NCBI GenBank assembly: GCA_903847975.1 | Contig: CAINFC010000148.1 | Location: forward strand, 35,293-99,292 | Direction of reading: 5' to 3' | DNA: 64,000 bases | DNA from: an uncultured Acidobacteriota bacterium | GTDB taxonomy: Bacteria > Acidobacteriota > UBA6911 > CAINFC01 | Program-made: the position numbers and the translations under genes | Part shown: in pieces, positions 18,201-28,272 of the stretch | Layout of the letters: each line of letters opens with the position of its first letter | Position numbering within the stretch: the first letter of the stretch is position 1 | Notes under the pieces: generated by a model | What the model was told of the DNA's origin: nothing | Database searches by the model: none | What the model saw: the letters and a program-made list of their open reading frames with translations, nothing else

Positions 18201-19561
18201 AGCATGCCGAAAAGCTGGCTTCCGAGCTGGAGTCCTTTTTCCCCGCCGCGCCCTATCACGCCGGGATGGACAGCGAATCGAGGGACCGCGTGCAGTCCGC
18301 CTTCCTCCGCGACGAAATCCAGGTGATCGCCGCCACCATCGCTTTCGGCATGGGCATCGACAAGCCCAACGTGCGCTCGGTGATTCACACCGCCATGCCC
18401 GGCAGCGTGGAGGGCTATTACCAGGAGATCGGCCGCGCCGGACGGGACGGCCTTCCCGCGCGGGCCATCCTGATGCACTCGTATGCCGACCGCTACACCC
18501 ACGAATTTTTTTTTGAGAGGGATTACCCCGAGGCGGTGGCCATCGCCCGCCTTTATGACCAGCTTCCCGCTCAGCCGGAGAAGCGGGAGGAGCTGCGCCG
18601 CGGTTCACGGCTCGATCCGGAAACGTTCGACAAGATGCTGGAGAAGCTCTGGATCCACGGGGGAGCCCTGGCGGACGCCGAGGACCAGGTGAGCCGTGGC
18701 AGCCCCTCCTGGTCGGAGTCCTACCGGCAGCAGCGGGAGCACAAGAAGGCGCAGATGGAACAGATGCAGCGCCTCGCCGACGGAAAGCAGTGCCGCATGG
18801 CCAGCCTGGTGCGCTACTTCGGCGACCGGGAAGACCTGCGCGAGTCCTGCGGCATCTGCGACATCTGCGCTCCGCGCAGCGGCGCGGCGCGGCGCTTCCG
18901 GCCGGCCGACGAAGCGGAGCGTATGGAGGCACTTCACATACTCGCCGGCCTTCGCCTGGCCACGGGCGGGATAGCCGTCTCCCGGCTGTTCGGCAGCATG
19001 GCCGGCCGGGTCTCTTCGGACCGCAAGCATTTCGAGCGCCTCCTGGATGCCATGAGTCAGGCCGGCCTGGTGGAATTCCAGCAGGCCGTTTTTCAGAAGG
19101 AGGGCCGGGACATCGAATACCGTAAGGTCCGCCTGTGCCGTGGCGCTTGGGAGAAGGCCGCTTCCGGCCAATTCGACCTGCAGCTGGCGGAGGAAATTCA
19201 TGCCGAGGCGAAAAAAAGCAAGGCCCGCCCGCGAAAGGCTTCTCCGCCGAAACCGGCCGCCCGTCTGCAGCCCAAGCCGGTTCGCCGGAAAAAGGCGGAG
19301 GACGTCCCCCCGGAGGAACCCCTGCGAAAGCCGCCGCCGCCGATCATTCCCGCTCTTCGGGAAGCCCTGCGATTCTGGAGACTGGCAGAAGCCAAACGGA
19401 AAAGGGTTCCGCCTTTCCATATCATGAGCGACCGGACGCTGGACGCCCTGGCTTCTTTCTGCCCCAAAACCCGGGCGGAGCTGGTGGCCACCCCGGGAAT
19501 CGGACCGCGGACCGAAGAAAAATACGGTTCCCCTCTGCTGCAGATCCTCCGCCAGTTCTGA
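15281..19561 (+). CDS. DNA topoisomerase III-RecQ helicase fusion
   Basis: One uninterrupted 1426-residue frame joining two enzymes. Residues about 28-690 are a type IA topoisomerase of the TopB group: Toprim domain (VVAEKPSVARDIA, and TDAGREGELI with Asp131/Asp... acid residues at 131-137) and active-site Tyr374 in ISYPRTDSR. No zinc fingers follow. An Ala/Pro-rich linker (about 690-740) leads into a full RecQ helicase: Walker A MPTGSGKS (Lys778), DEAH 871-874, ATIAFGMGIDKPNVR and the QEIGRAGRDG motif. The RQC zinc site is Cys1171, 1190, 1193 and 1196, then a winged helix, a basic linker and an HRDC domain (about 1355-1426). RecQ and Topo III normally form a separate complex that dissolves joined DNA molecules; here they share a polypeptide. 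Third gene of the V4R operon. Confidence 0.95.
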   Translation: MKPKAGAAERPHPAPGKSPPEAIETPQGILAVVAEKPSVARDIARVLGATQSREGFLEGGGWRVTWGIGHLVGLAQPHEINPAWRQWKYDLLPMFPREWPLVVLAETQSQFEVVRKIINAPDVGRVVCATDAGREGELIFRQIYEASGCRKPVSRLWISSLTPEAIRRGFRELRPASDWDRLADAARGRSRADWLVGMNLSRGYALSLKEDLSVGRVQTPTLAMVVERELAIRSFVPQDFLQVVALFEAPPREGVGARDAETNSYEGTWFRPGGKEAAPPAAEEGGSREENRESLQQSMRLPADGIEAAEIRDRALAGSAAVDRLTRETRRLHPPLLYDLTELQRTANRIYGFSAQKTLDLAQALYERHKLISYPRTDSRHLSTDVARTLPRIVENIRRPYEAHLAPDTGSRPLGPRFVDDAGVTDHHAIIPTEAGRTGCRLTGEEEKIYDLVCRRLLAAWHADSVSSVTTVITVVTTAPSARSGEIRDYYHTSGTQVLQLGWKELELEFERKKARGKSSSEAEGSPMAREEEAPLPPWLEPGLPVRVREAEILKKTTRPPKRFTEATLLTAMETAGRTLEEKELSEAMKECGLGTPATRAAIIEILLKRAYIERQGKNLQATEKGIRLIQAVHPEVKSPAMTGQWEAYLKRIEKGKADLIPFLQGIERFVREVIGKIAGGAAEPEPARPAAGPAKKEAAETSPPASATPPEASLPLFRRLASAGPQGPNVAPGENPFHAALHRIFGFRSFRPNQEEICRAAVEGRDVLVVMPTGSGKSLCYQLPGLMRGGLTLVISPLIALMEDQAGQLQTRGLAVERIHSGRSRQDQRQASRMYLDGRLDFLFIAPERFRVPGFSEMLARRKPVLIAIDEAHCISQWGHDFRPDYRMLKQHLPLLRPAPVIALTATATPLVQDDIADQLGLHSPLRSIHGFRRDNIAIEAVEAPPSSRHSLARKWLSAAENRPAIVYVPTRKHAEKLASELESFFPAAPYHAGMDSESRDRVQSAFLRDEIQVIAATIAFGMGIDKPNVRSVIHTAMPGSVEGYYQEIGRAGRDGLPARAILMHSYADRYTHEFFFERDYPEAVAIARLYDQLPAQPEKREELRRGSRLDPETFDKMLEKLWIHGGALADAEDQVSRGSPSWSESYRQQREHKKAQMEQMQRLADGKQCRMASLVRYFGDREDLRESCGICDICAPRSGAARRFRPADEAERMEALHILAGLRLATGGIAVSRLFGSMAGRVSSDRKHFERLLDAMSQAGLVEFQQAVFQKEGRDIEYRKVRLCRGAWEKAASGQFDLQLAEEIHAEAKKSKARPRKASPPKPAARLQPKPVRRKKAEDVPPEEPLRKPPPPIIPALREALRFWRLAEAKRKRVPPFHIMSDRTLDALASFCPKTRAELVATPGIGPRTEEKYGSPLLQILRQF

Positions 19562-19582
19562 GGCCGGAACGGCACCCCAATT

Positions 19583-19668
19583 CATCCTTTCTTCCTTTAC
19601 ACCCAATCTTTTCACAGGAAGACGGGAAGATCAGGAAGGTAGAAAGAAGCCGTCCGTGCATTTCGGAT
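19583..19668. repeat. Family A dispersed palindromic repeat, copy 1
   Basis: A polypyrimidine arm (TTTCTTCCTTTACACC) is followed by a polypurine arm (ACAGGAAGACGGGAAGATCA, then GGAAGG). The block ends with GAAGCCGTCCGTGCATTTCG, which recurs almost unchanged at 63821-63840. It sits in the 395-base gap between the fusion gene and the convergent sulfatase; the rest of that gap holds copy 2 and no recognisable gene. Confidence 0.8.
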
Positions 19669-19744
19669 GGCGAGAGGAACTGTTCGCCGAGGTGACAAAA
19701 AAGATAGCTTCGCAAACAATCACCATCTCCGGGCGGCAGAACCT

Positions 19745-19875
19745 TCCGCTTTTCTTCCCGCTCTTCCTTTTTTCCTGTATGCCTTTTCTTTTCACAGCAA
19801 GACGGGAAGATCAGGAAGGTAGATTGCATGGCACAAGCGGAATCCCCCTCGCAGCTCGCAGCCTGAAAGCCATGG
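19745..19875. repeat. Family A repeat, copy 2, followed by a minor shared block
   Basis: Begins CTTTTCTTCCCGCTCTTCC, reaches TTTTTTCCTGTATGCC and then the complementary arm AGACGGGAAGATCAGGAAGG. It is immediately followed by a block around CACAAGCGGAATCC with CTCGCAGC and CCTGAA. That block recurs with small changes at about 35570-35610. It may also work as a bidirectional terminator between convergent genes. Confidence 0.75.
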
Positions 19876-19956
19876 CGGAGCGCAAAGGTACGATAGCCGC
19901 TGTTCCCTCCCGAGCGGCACACGCACCAGTCCCGTAAGCAATGGCAGAACTTTCCC

Positions 19957-21300
19957 TCAGGGCTCCCTGTTTTTTTTGCGGTTGGCGTGCCGGCCGGTTC
20001 CGTCGCCATCGTCCAGCTTGCCTCCTGCCGGATTCAGCCCGTCCAGGGCGCTTTGCAGGCGCTTGCGGGCCGCGATGGCCCCTGCATCCCGGGTGTCCGG
20101 CTCCACTCTCTTTTCGGTCCAGGGGGCGTCGCTCAGATCGTACAGTTCCCCTTTTTCATTCAGCTTCCATTTCCGGTCGGCCACATACCACATGCGCGCC
20201 AGCTGGACGAATACCCATTCGCGCGGCTGGCCTTTTTCCCCTCGAATCTGCGGCACCAGGGACCGCCCGTCGATCACCCGGTTTTCCGGCATCCGGGCAC
20301 CCGCCAGCTGGGCGAATGTCGGAAAGAAATCGCTGCTGTCCACCAGGTCCTCCGACACCTTTCCTGCCGGGGTCACCCCGGGCCAGTTCACCACCAGCGG
20401 GACACGGCTGCCTCCCTCGAGCATGGAGCCCTTGGCACCGTTCAGACGCCTGCCCTGAATCGTGGCGTGAGGGGCATGCGCGTTGCCCGTGCCGTTATCG
20501 CCAAAATAGACGATCAGAGTATTCTCGCGAAGCTTCAGCCGCTCCAGTTCGGCCACCAGTTTTCCGACCAGCTTGTCCATGTAGGCAATGTTGTCGGCGT
20601 AGAGATCCTTGCTGTCGGCCGCGCTGTCGGGAGTGGGAAGGATTTCGGCATGAATGTGCGACATGGAGTAATAAACATAGAAGGGATCATTCCGGTGTGC
20701 AGCAAGGAAGCCGACCAGGTGATCGTGCATCACGTCGGGCATGTACTCCCGGTCGAGGAGGGCCAGCGACTTGCCGTTGACGACATAAGTCTTGCCCCGG
20801 TCCTGGGTATTCCAGTATACCCCGCTGCCGTTGAACTTCAGGTAGTCGTCAAAACCGAAATCGGCCGGCCCCAGGGGAAGCTGGCCCCATTTGCCGATCG
20901 AGGAGGTGACATAGCCCGCCTGCTTCAGGACCGAACCCATCATGATTTCATCGGAAGGCCGGAAGCGTCCGGTGGAATCCTGGTTGGTGGCCCCGGTGCG
21001 GAACACATACCGGCCGGTAAGAATCGTAGCCCGGGAGGGACCGCACAGCGGCTCGGCATAGGCATATCGGAAAAGAGTGCCGCCGCGAGCCAGGGCATCG
21101 ATGTTGGGGGTTTTAAAGCGATCTGCCCCGGTGCAGCCGATATCCCCGATGCCGACATCGTCTCCCAGGATAAAAATAATGTTGGGCTTCCGGCCGGTGC
21201 GCTGGAGCTCTGCAATAAAATGACGCCCGATGGCCGGCCCCGCCGCAGAAGCGAGTGCCGCAGCACATCCGGCCGCCTTCAGAAATGTTCTTCGCTGCAT
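19957..21300 (-). CDS. Tat-exported Cys-type sulfatase
   Basis: A 447-residue arylsulfatase/alkaline-phosphatase-fold enzyme. It opens with a twin-arginine signal (MQRRTFLKAAG and a short hydrophobic stretch to about residue 25), then the metal-binding IIFILGDDVGIGDIG. The sulfatase signature LCGPSRATILTGRY has Cys86 for conversion to formylglycine. Further hallmarks are SSIGKWG, YYSMSHIHAE and VYFGDNGTGNAHAPH. I chose ATG 21300, with AAAGGA upstream, because it starts exactly at the Tat motif. It hydrolyses sulfate esters, probably on glycans, outside the cytoplasm. The two FGE-like proteins of this window lack the catalytic cysteines, so its maturase must lie elsewhere. Confidence 0.92.
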   Translation of the reverse strand: MQRRTFLKAAGCAAALASAAGPAIGRHFIAELQRTGRKPNIIFILGDDVGIGDIGCTGADRFKTPNIDALARGGTLFRYAYAEPLCGPSRATILTGRYVFRTGATNQDSTGRFRPSDEIMMGSVLKQAGYVTSSIGKWGQLPLGPADFGFDDYLKFNGSGVYWNTQDRGKTYVVNGKSLALLDREYMPDVMHDHLVGFLAAHRNDPFYVYYSMSHIHAEILPTPDSAADSKDLYADNIAYMDKLVGKLVAELERLKLRENTLIVYFGDNGTGNAHAPHATIQGRRLNGAKGSMLEGGSRVPLVVNWPGVTPAGKVSEDLVDSSDFFPTFAQLAGARMPENRVIDGRSLVPQIRGEKGQPREWVFVQLARMWYVADRKWKLNEKGELYDLSDAPWTEKRVEPDTRDAGAIAARKRLQSALDGLNPAGGKLDDGDGTGRHANRKKNREP

Positions 21301-21548
21301 CCTGGATTTCCTTTCCCCTGATATCTGTAACATACATAGTATATCCTACACTCCGGAGTCGATTCCCCCTGCAGAGACCTCCAAACGGTCGGAGGAGGAA
21401 TTCGGCAGGCGCCGGAAGCTCTCGGATACCCGGCGGAAACCAGGGGTATCAGGGTCCGCCCGCTACCGAATATTGAACATTGCAAGCCAAAGCGGTTATA
21501 CTCAATTTTGTTTCCTTGCCGGCAGGAGAGGGCGCCAGGAATCCAGGA

Positions 21549-24731
<3,183 letters not shown>

Positions 24732-24826
24732 CCATCGAAGTAAAAGACTCTTCCCGCCTTTCCGCCATATTGCCCCGGCTTTTCTCCAGGGCGTCGCAGC
24801 GGAAACCTCGAGCCGATCCTGAGACA

Positions 24827-25570
24827 TCAAGGTGAATCCATAGATTCCTCGACCAGGAAGAAACGCAATCCGGGAAGCACGGTGCGGGAAAGGCGCTGGC
24901 TTCCGCCGGCCGAGGCCTTGACGACCGCGATGGGAACCAGGGGCCCTTCGAGGGTGCGGCTGCCGAATACCTGATAGGTGCGGCCTGCTTTCCCCTTCCA
25001 GCGGATCTCGACGCTATGGTCGGCGCGGAGGGTTCCGGAGGCGCGAACGACCGCGCGGCCCGGATGACGGTCGGTTGGCAGCGGACTGCCGCGCTGAAGG
25101 ATCGGCAGAAACGTAACGTACCCCCCGCCGTTGCTCCAGCTCAGGGAGCGGCACGACAGGGTGATCGTATCGGTCAGCGGATGCTGTTCTGCGTTCGGGT
25201 CGAATCGCGTCGTGATCGAGGTAATGACTGCCTGCTTGAGCACCATCCGAACGATTTGGTACGCCCGGCGGTCCGGGATCTCGATTTCGATGCGCATTTC
25301 CGCAAAAGAACGTCGGGAGGCGCATGCCAGGTTCAGGAGGGGCGTGGTGCGGTCCACATCCTTGGCCATCGAGAAGTCGACGACTCCGGACACGGTACCC
25401 GGCTGTTGCAAGCTGCCGAATCCGGACAGTTCCACCCAGCCCCGATGATTTTCATCGATTGAGGAGCCGGGTATGTCCGGTATGAGCAGGAAAACCCGGA
25501 AAGCTGCCGGGGCACGACACGGCACCAGCAGCCACAGAAGGAACCAGAAAAGATGGGGGCTGCGTGTCAT
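24827..25570 (-). CDS. Signal-peptide-bearing Hcp-fold protein with C-terminal extension
   Basis: A 247-residue protein starting with a Sec signal (FWFLLWLLVPCRAPAA). The mature part follows the Hcp/T6SS tube-protein pattern: FLLIPDIPGSSIDENHRGWV near the start, DRTTPLLNLACASRRSF in the middle, then QAVITSI and LSCRSLSWS. About 80 residues after the Hcp region form an extra beta-rich domain (VVRASGTLRADHSVEIRWKG). Normal T6SS Hcp has no signal peptide. It lies 46 bases downstream of a second Hcp-fold gene of the same strand, and no other T6SS component is in the window. The role outside the cytoplasm is unknown. Confidence 0.8.
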   Translation of the reverse strand: MTRSPHLFWFLLWLLVPCRAPAAFRVFLLIPDIPGSSIDENHRGWVELSGFGSLQQPGTVSGVVDFSMAKDVDRTTPLLNLACASRRSFAEMRIEIEIPDRRAYQIVRMVLKQAVITSITTRFDPNAEQHPLTDTITLSCRSLSWSNGGGYVTFLPILQRGSPLPTDRHPGRAVVRASGTLRADHSVEIRWKGKAGRTYQVFGSRTLEGPLVPIAVVKASAGGSQRLSRTVLPGLRFFLVEESMDSP

Positions 25571-25616
25571 GGGAGTTTACCCGAAATGTATCTCCAGGGG
25601 ATTGGGCAGCCCCGGT

Positions 25617-26198
25617 TTAAAAACAGGTCGTACCTCCGGCCCCTTTCAGAAGATCATAGAAGCCGCAAATGTTACCCTCCGGCGCTCCGTTGGCGCCGAT
25701 TGGGGTATATTTCCAGGCGATATGGCGAAAGGCGAACCGGACGACCTCTGTGGGCCTTACCCCACCGTTAACTGCGTCGCCAGTCAAGGAGTAGCTGGTG
25801 ACCGCCACTTCCAATAGCCGGATTTGGTAAATGACGAGCTTATTATCGCCAACCTGCGCGATATCCAGGTTCAGCTCCGGAAGGCGGGTGCCGGCGGCGC
25901 ACAACAGTTGTAGCGCCGCGGACGCTTTGTCCAGCATCTTGTAAACAACAAGATCCTGAAATTGCGGCACCGGATTTTGTGCGGCGGCATCCAGGACATG
26001 GCCGTGCTGGAAGGCCATGGCGTCGGACCAGCCCTTGTGGTTCACATCCATCGATTCACCTTCAACGCCGGTGGCTTTCAGGAAAATAGCGTAGCTGGCT
26101 GCCCGGAGCGGAGCGATGCCCCAAAGCAGGATTGCGGCAACCAGGAAAAGCGGCAAAAAACAGGCCGGCAAGGCGCGAGGTCTGACAGCAGCCTTCAT
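25617..26198 (-). CDS. Signal-peptide-bearing Hcp-fold protein
   Basis: A 193-residue protein with a long Sec signal (ending near LLWGIAPLRAAS). The mature part is a full Hcp domain: IFLKATGVEGESMDVNHKGW, LVVYKMLDKASAALQLLCAA, LLEVAVTSYSLTG and FRHIAWKYTPIG. I placed the start at ATG 26198 because GGAGGAG lies about 6 bases before it and the signal peptide begins there; upstream ATGs would give an unusual leader. It is first of a two-gene unit with the longer Hcp protein. Family and export signal are seen; the function is unknown. Confidence 0.82.
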   Translation of the reverse strand: MKAAVRPRALPACFLPLFLVAAILLWGIAPLRAASYAIFLKATGVEGESMDVNHKGWSDAMAFQHGHVLDAAAQNPVPQFQDLVVYKMLDKASAALQLLCAAGTRLPELNLDIAQVGDNKLVIYQIRLLEVAVTSYSLTGDAVNGGVRPTEVVRFAFRHIAWKYTPIGANGAPEGNICGFYDLLKGAGGTTCF

Positions 26199-26447
26199 AC
26201 TCATCTCCTCCATCATTGCATCATTCCCTGACGCAAAAAAGAAAAAGGAAGGCAAAAATCCTGGCCCGGGAGGGGATAGGGGCAACGGAATCCAGGAACA
26301 GGCCGGACATCCGACGGAAACGCATGCATTCGCCTCTGCCTCCCTCTGCGGCTGAATCGCACATCTTTTTCTGAATGTTACCTAACTGTAACACTTGCGC
26401 TTTTCAGCGTCAACCGGAGCAACTTTTCCCCGGCAGCGCATCCGTTG

Positions 26448-26517
26448 TTCTTCCCGCTCTTCCTCATCTTCCTGTGAAAAGAAAAGGCTTACAGGAAGAA
26501 AGGAAGAGCGGGAAGAA
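26448..26517. repeat. Family A repeat, copy 3: long near-perfect hairpin
   Basis: Left arm 26448-26475 (TTCTTCCCGCTCTTCCT...) pairs with right arm 26491-26517 (...GGAAGAGCGGGAAGAA) with almost no mismatch around a 15-base loop. This is the most perfect inverted repeat in the window. The flank GAAAGGGCTGGTCG resembles the flank of the copy at 53166. It lies in the 760-base gene-free stretch 26199-26958, together with a family B unit and a GC-palindrome block. Confidence 0.85.
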
Positions 26518-26559
26518 AGGTGAAAGGGCTGGTCGAAAGAAGATGGTTACTTTTTGCCG

Positions 26560-26790
26560 GGCTATCACCCGAGATGGCCCGGCAGAAAGTCTGGAACCCC
26601 GAAAGGGGTTCCGGATCACAGCCCGGGGTTGCGCCGCATAGGCGCTACCCCGGGTAGGCGGATTTGTTTAAAATGCAGCCCTGAAAGGGCTGCGCAAACA
26701 CCGGATGCGGCTGGATTTTGCGCAACCCTTTCGGGGCTATCCCCAAAGGAAATCTCCAGATATGGGACTTTTTTCCGGGTTATCTCCCAG
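26560..26790. repeat. Family B dispersed multi-hairpin element, copy 1
   Basis: A string of hairpins. GGAACCCC-GAAA-GGGGTTCC at 26593-26612 has an 8-bp perfect stem. GCAGCCC-TGAAA-GGGCTGC is at 26675-26693. Between them lies AGCCCGGGGTTGCGCCGC, which pairs loosely with GGCGCTACCCCGGGTAGG. The ends carry the inverted words GGCAGAAAGTC and GGGACTTTTTTCC. Other copies are at 32160, 35625 and 63885. Confidence 0.85.
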
Positions 26791-26814
26791 GACAATCTCG
26801 CAATAAGTATGTAT

Positions 26815-26885
26815 TGTTTTGTTCTGCCGTCCCTGCCGGGACTGGTGTGAATGCCACTCGGGACGGAACATCGGTAACGTTGAGA
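26815..26885. repeat. Minor intergenic block with GTCCC/GGGAC palindromes
   Basis: Contains TTCTGCCGTCCCTGCCGGGA and later CTCGGGACGGAAC. The word TCCCATCGGRACGGCAGA, its relative on the other strand, appears at about 35424-35441 and 53320-53337. It is a third, less well-defined intergenic motif. Confidence 0.5.
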
Positions 26886-26958
26886 CGTGCTCCGTCTTTC
26901 TTTGCAGGGAACGCCGGCAGGGGCGGACCGGGAAGACCGGGATGCCGCCCCCTGCCCC

Positions 26959-28248
26959 TTACAGAGAGGCCAGGTCGGAAATGCGTATCCTCTCGCCTCC
27001 GCGCTCGATGGAGCGGTAGCCGGCAATTCCCACCAGGCTGGAATAGGCTCCGGCCAGACTTCCGGCCCTGAGCTGCAACGGATCCGCGGCGCCTTCCCCG
27101 CGGAAGATCAGTTCGCGCACCGAGGGATCCGCCCCGCCATGCCCGCCGGCTCTTTCCTCGGGGTTAATGGTTTCAGGCTGCCGGGAAAAAGTCCGGGTCA
27201 GCCGGAGCTGGCGGTCCCGCCCTCCGGGATAATCGTAGTTGTTGTAATCGATGCGACCCCGCGTCCCGTTGATCACGATCTCCTGCCCCTCATAGGGCAG
27301 AAAGGTATTGGCGGTATACGTCAGCCGGGCGCCGTTGGCATAGCGGACCATCACCGACCAGGTATCGTAAATATTGACATCCTGGCGCCATACGCAGCCG
27401 TCGATCAGGTAGCCGTCCTCGGACTCGCAGCCCACATACAGCTTCATCGCGGAAGCATTGGCGGTAATGTCCTGGTAGAAAGCACACCGCTTCTGGTAGG
27501 GGCAGCCGCGGCAGTGGGTATGGCGGAAGGGGTTGTTTTTTCCATAAAAGCGCAGGTCGCCGTACGCCACGACTTCCACCGGAACGGAATCGAGCCACCA
27601 GTTGACCTGGTCGAAGTGGTGGCAGGACTTGCTGACCAGCAGGGTGCCCGACATTTCCTTGATGCGGTGCCATCGCCGGAAATAGCTGGCTCCGTGACTG
27701 GTGTCAAGATACTCCTGATAGTCGATGGAAAGAACCTCGCCGATAGCCTTCTGCTGCAGGAGCTCTTTCACTTTCTTGGCCTCGGCGAAGTGCCGGGCGT
27801 TGAAGGCGACCATCAGCTTGCGCCCGTAGCGCTTCTCAGCGGCCAGAACCGTCCGGCACTGCTGCTCGTCGGTGCACAGCGGCTTTTCGGTGAGCACGTC
27901 CCGGCCGAGCTGCATGGCCCGCACGATATACTCGGAGTGACTGGAGTCGGGGGTGGTGATCAGCACCATCTCCGGCTTGGCCTCCTCGACCATGCGCTCA
28001 AAATCGACAAAACCCGGCGCAGCCGAGCCCAGCATTTCCCGGGCCACCTCCACCCGTTTGGGATTAATGTCACAGAAGCCGACCATTTCGACGATGTCGC
28101 CGAAGTTGGCCAGAATGTAGCGCGCCCAGTCCATGCCGCGTCCGCCGGTTCCCACCTGCGCCAGCCGCAGGCGGCGCCCGGGAACCGCGCTGCCGGCCAG
28201 CGCCATGCTGCCGCGGGCCATGAAGTCGCGTCGGTCGATCGATGCCAT
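26959..28248 (-). CDS. Tat-exported Gfo/Idh/MocA-family oxidoreductase
   Basis: A 429-residue NAD(P)-dependent sugar-type dehydrogenase. The N-terminus has a twin-arginine motif (DRRDFMARGS) and a short hydrophobic stretch, so it is probably exported in folded form. The Rossmann domain shows RLAQVGTGGRGM, and the EKP motif typical of the family is in VLTEKPLCTD. The substrate half has KSCHHFDQVNWWLDS, a likely active-site segment, and a CRGCPYQKRC cysteine cluster. AGAGG precedes the ATG. It follows the exosortase gene by 24 bases on the same strand. Secreted Gfo/Idh proteins in related phyla act on glycans, but the substrate here is unknown. Confidence 0.88.
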   Translation of the reverse strand: MASIDRRDFMARGSMALAGSAVPGRRLRLAQVGTGGRGMDWARYILANFGDIVEMVGFCDINPKRVEVAREMLGSAAPGFVDFERMVEEAKPEMVLITTPDSSHSEYIVRAMQLGRDVLTEKPLCTDEQQCRTVLAAEKRYGRKLMVAFNARHFAEAKKVKELLQQKAIGEVLSIDYQEYLDTSHGASYFRRWHRIKEMSGTLLVSKSCHHFDQVNWWLDSVPVEVVAYGDLRFYGKNNPFRHTHCRGCPYQKRCAFYQDITANASAMKLYVGCESEDGYLIDGCVWRQDVNIYDTWSVMVRYANGARLTYTANTFLPYEGQEIVINGTRGRIDYNNYDYPGGRDRQLRLTRTFSRQPETINPEERAGGHGGADPSVRELIFRGEGAADPLQLRAGSLAGAYSSLVGIAGYRSIERGGERIRISDLASL

Positions 28249-28272
28249 AGGAACCTCTCTTTCTACTCTGCG

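Noticed and set aside
15281..19561. Reverse gyrase
   Set aside because: Reverse gyrase has an N-terminal helicase and C-terminal topoisomerase. Here the order is reversed and the helicase has RQC and HRDC domains typical of RecQ.
19583..19875. CRISPR array
   Set aside because: The repeated units are palindromic, differ in length, and are not separated by regular unique spacers; no cas gene is present.
24827..26198. Part of a type VI secretion gene cluster
   Set aside because: No sheath, baseplate, TssJLM or ClpV genes are near, and both proteins have signal peptides that T6SS tube proteins lack.
26554..26850. Short frames inside the intergenic repeats (also at 32071-32454 and 35557-36063)
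   Set aside because: They only translate the hairpin repeats, in several frames and both strands, without ribosome sites.
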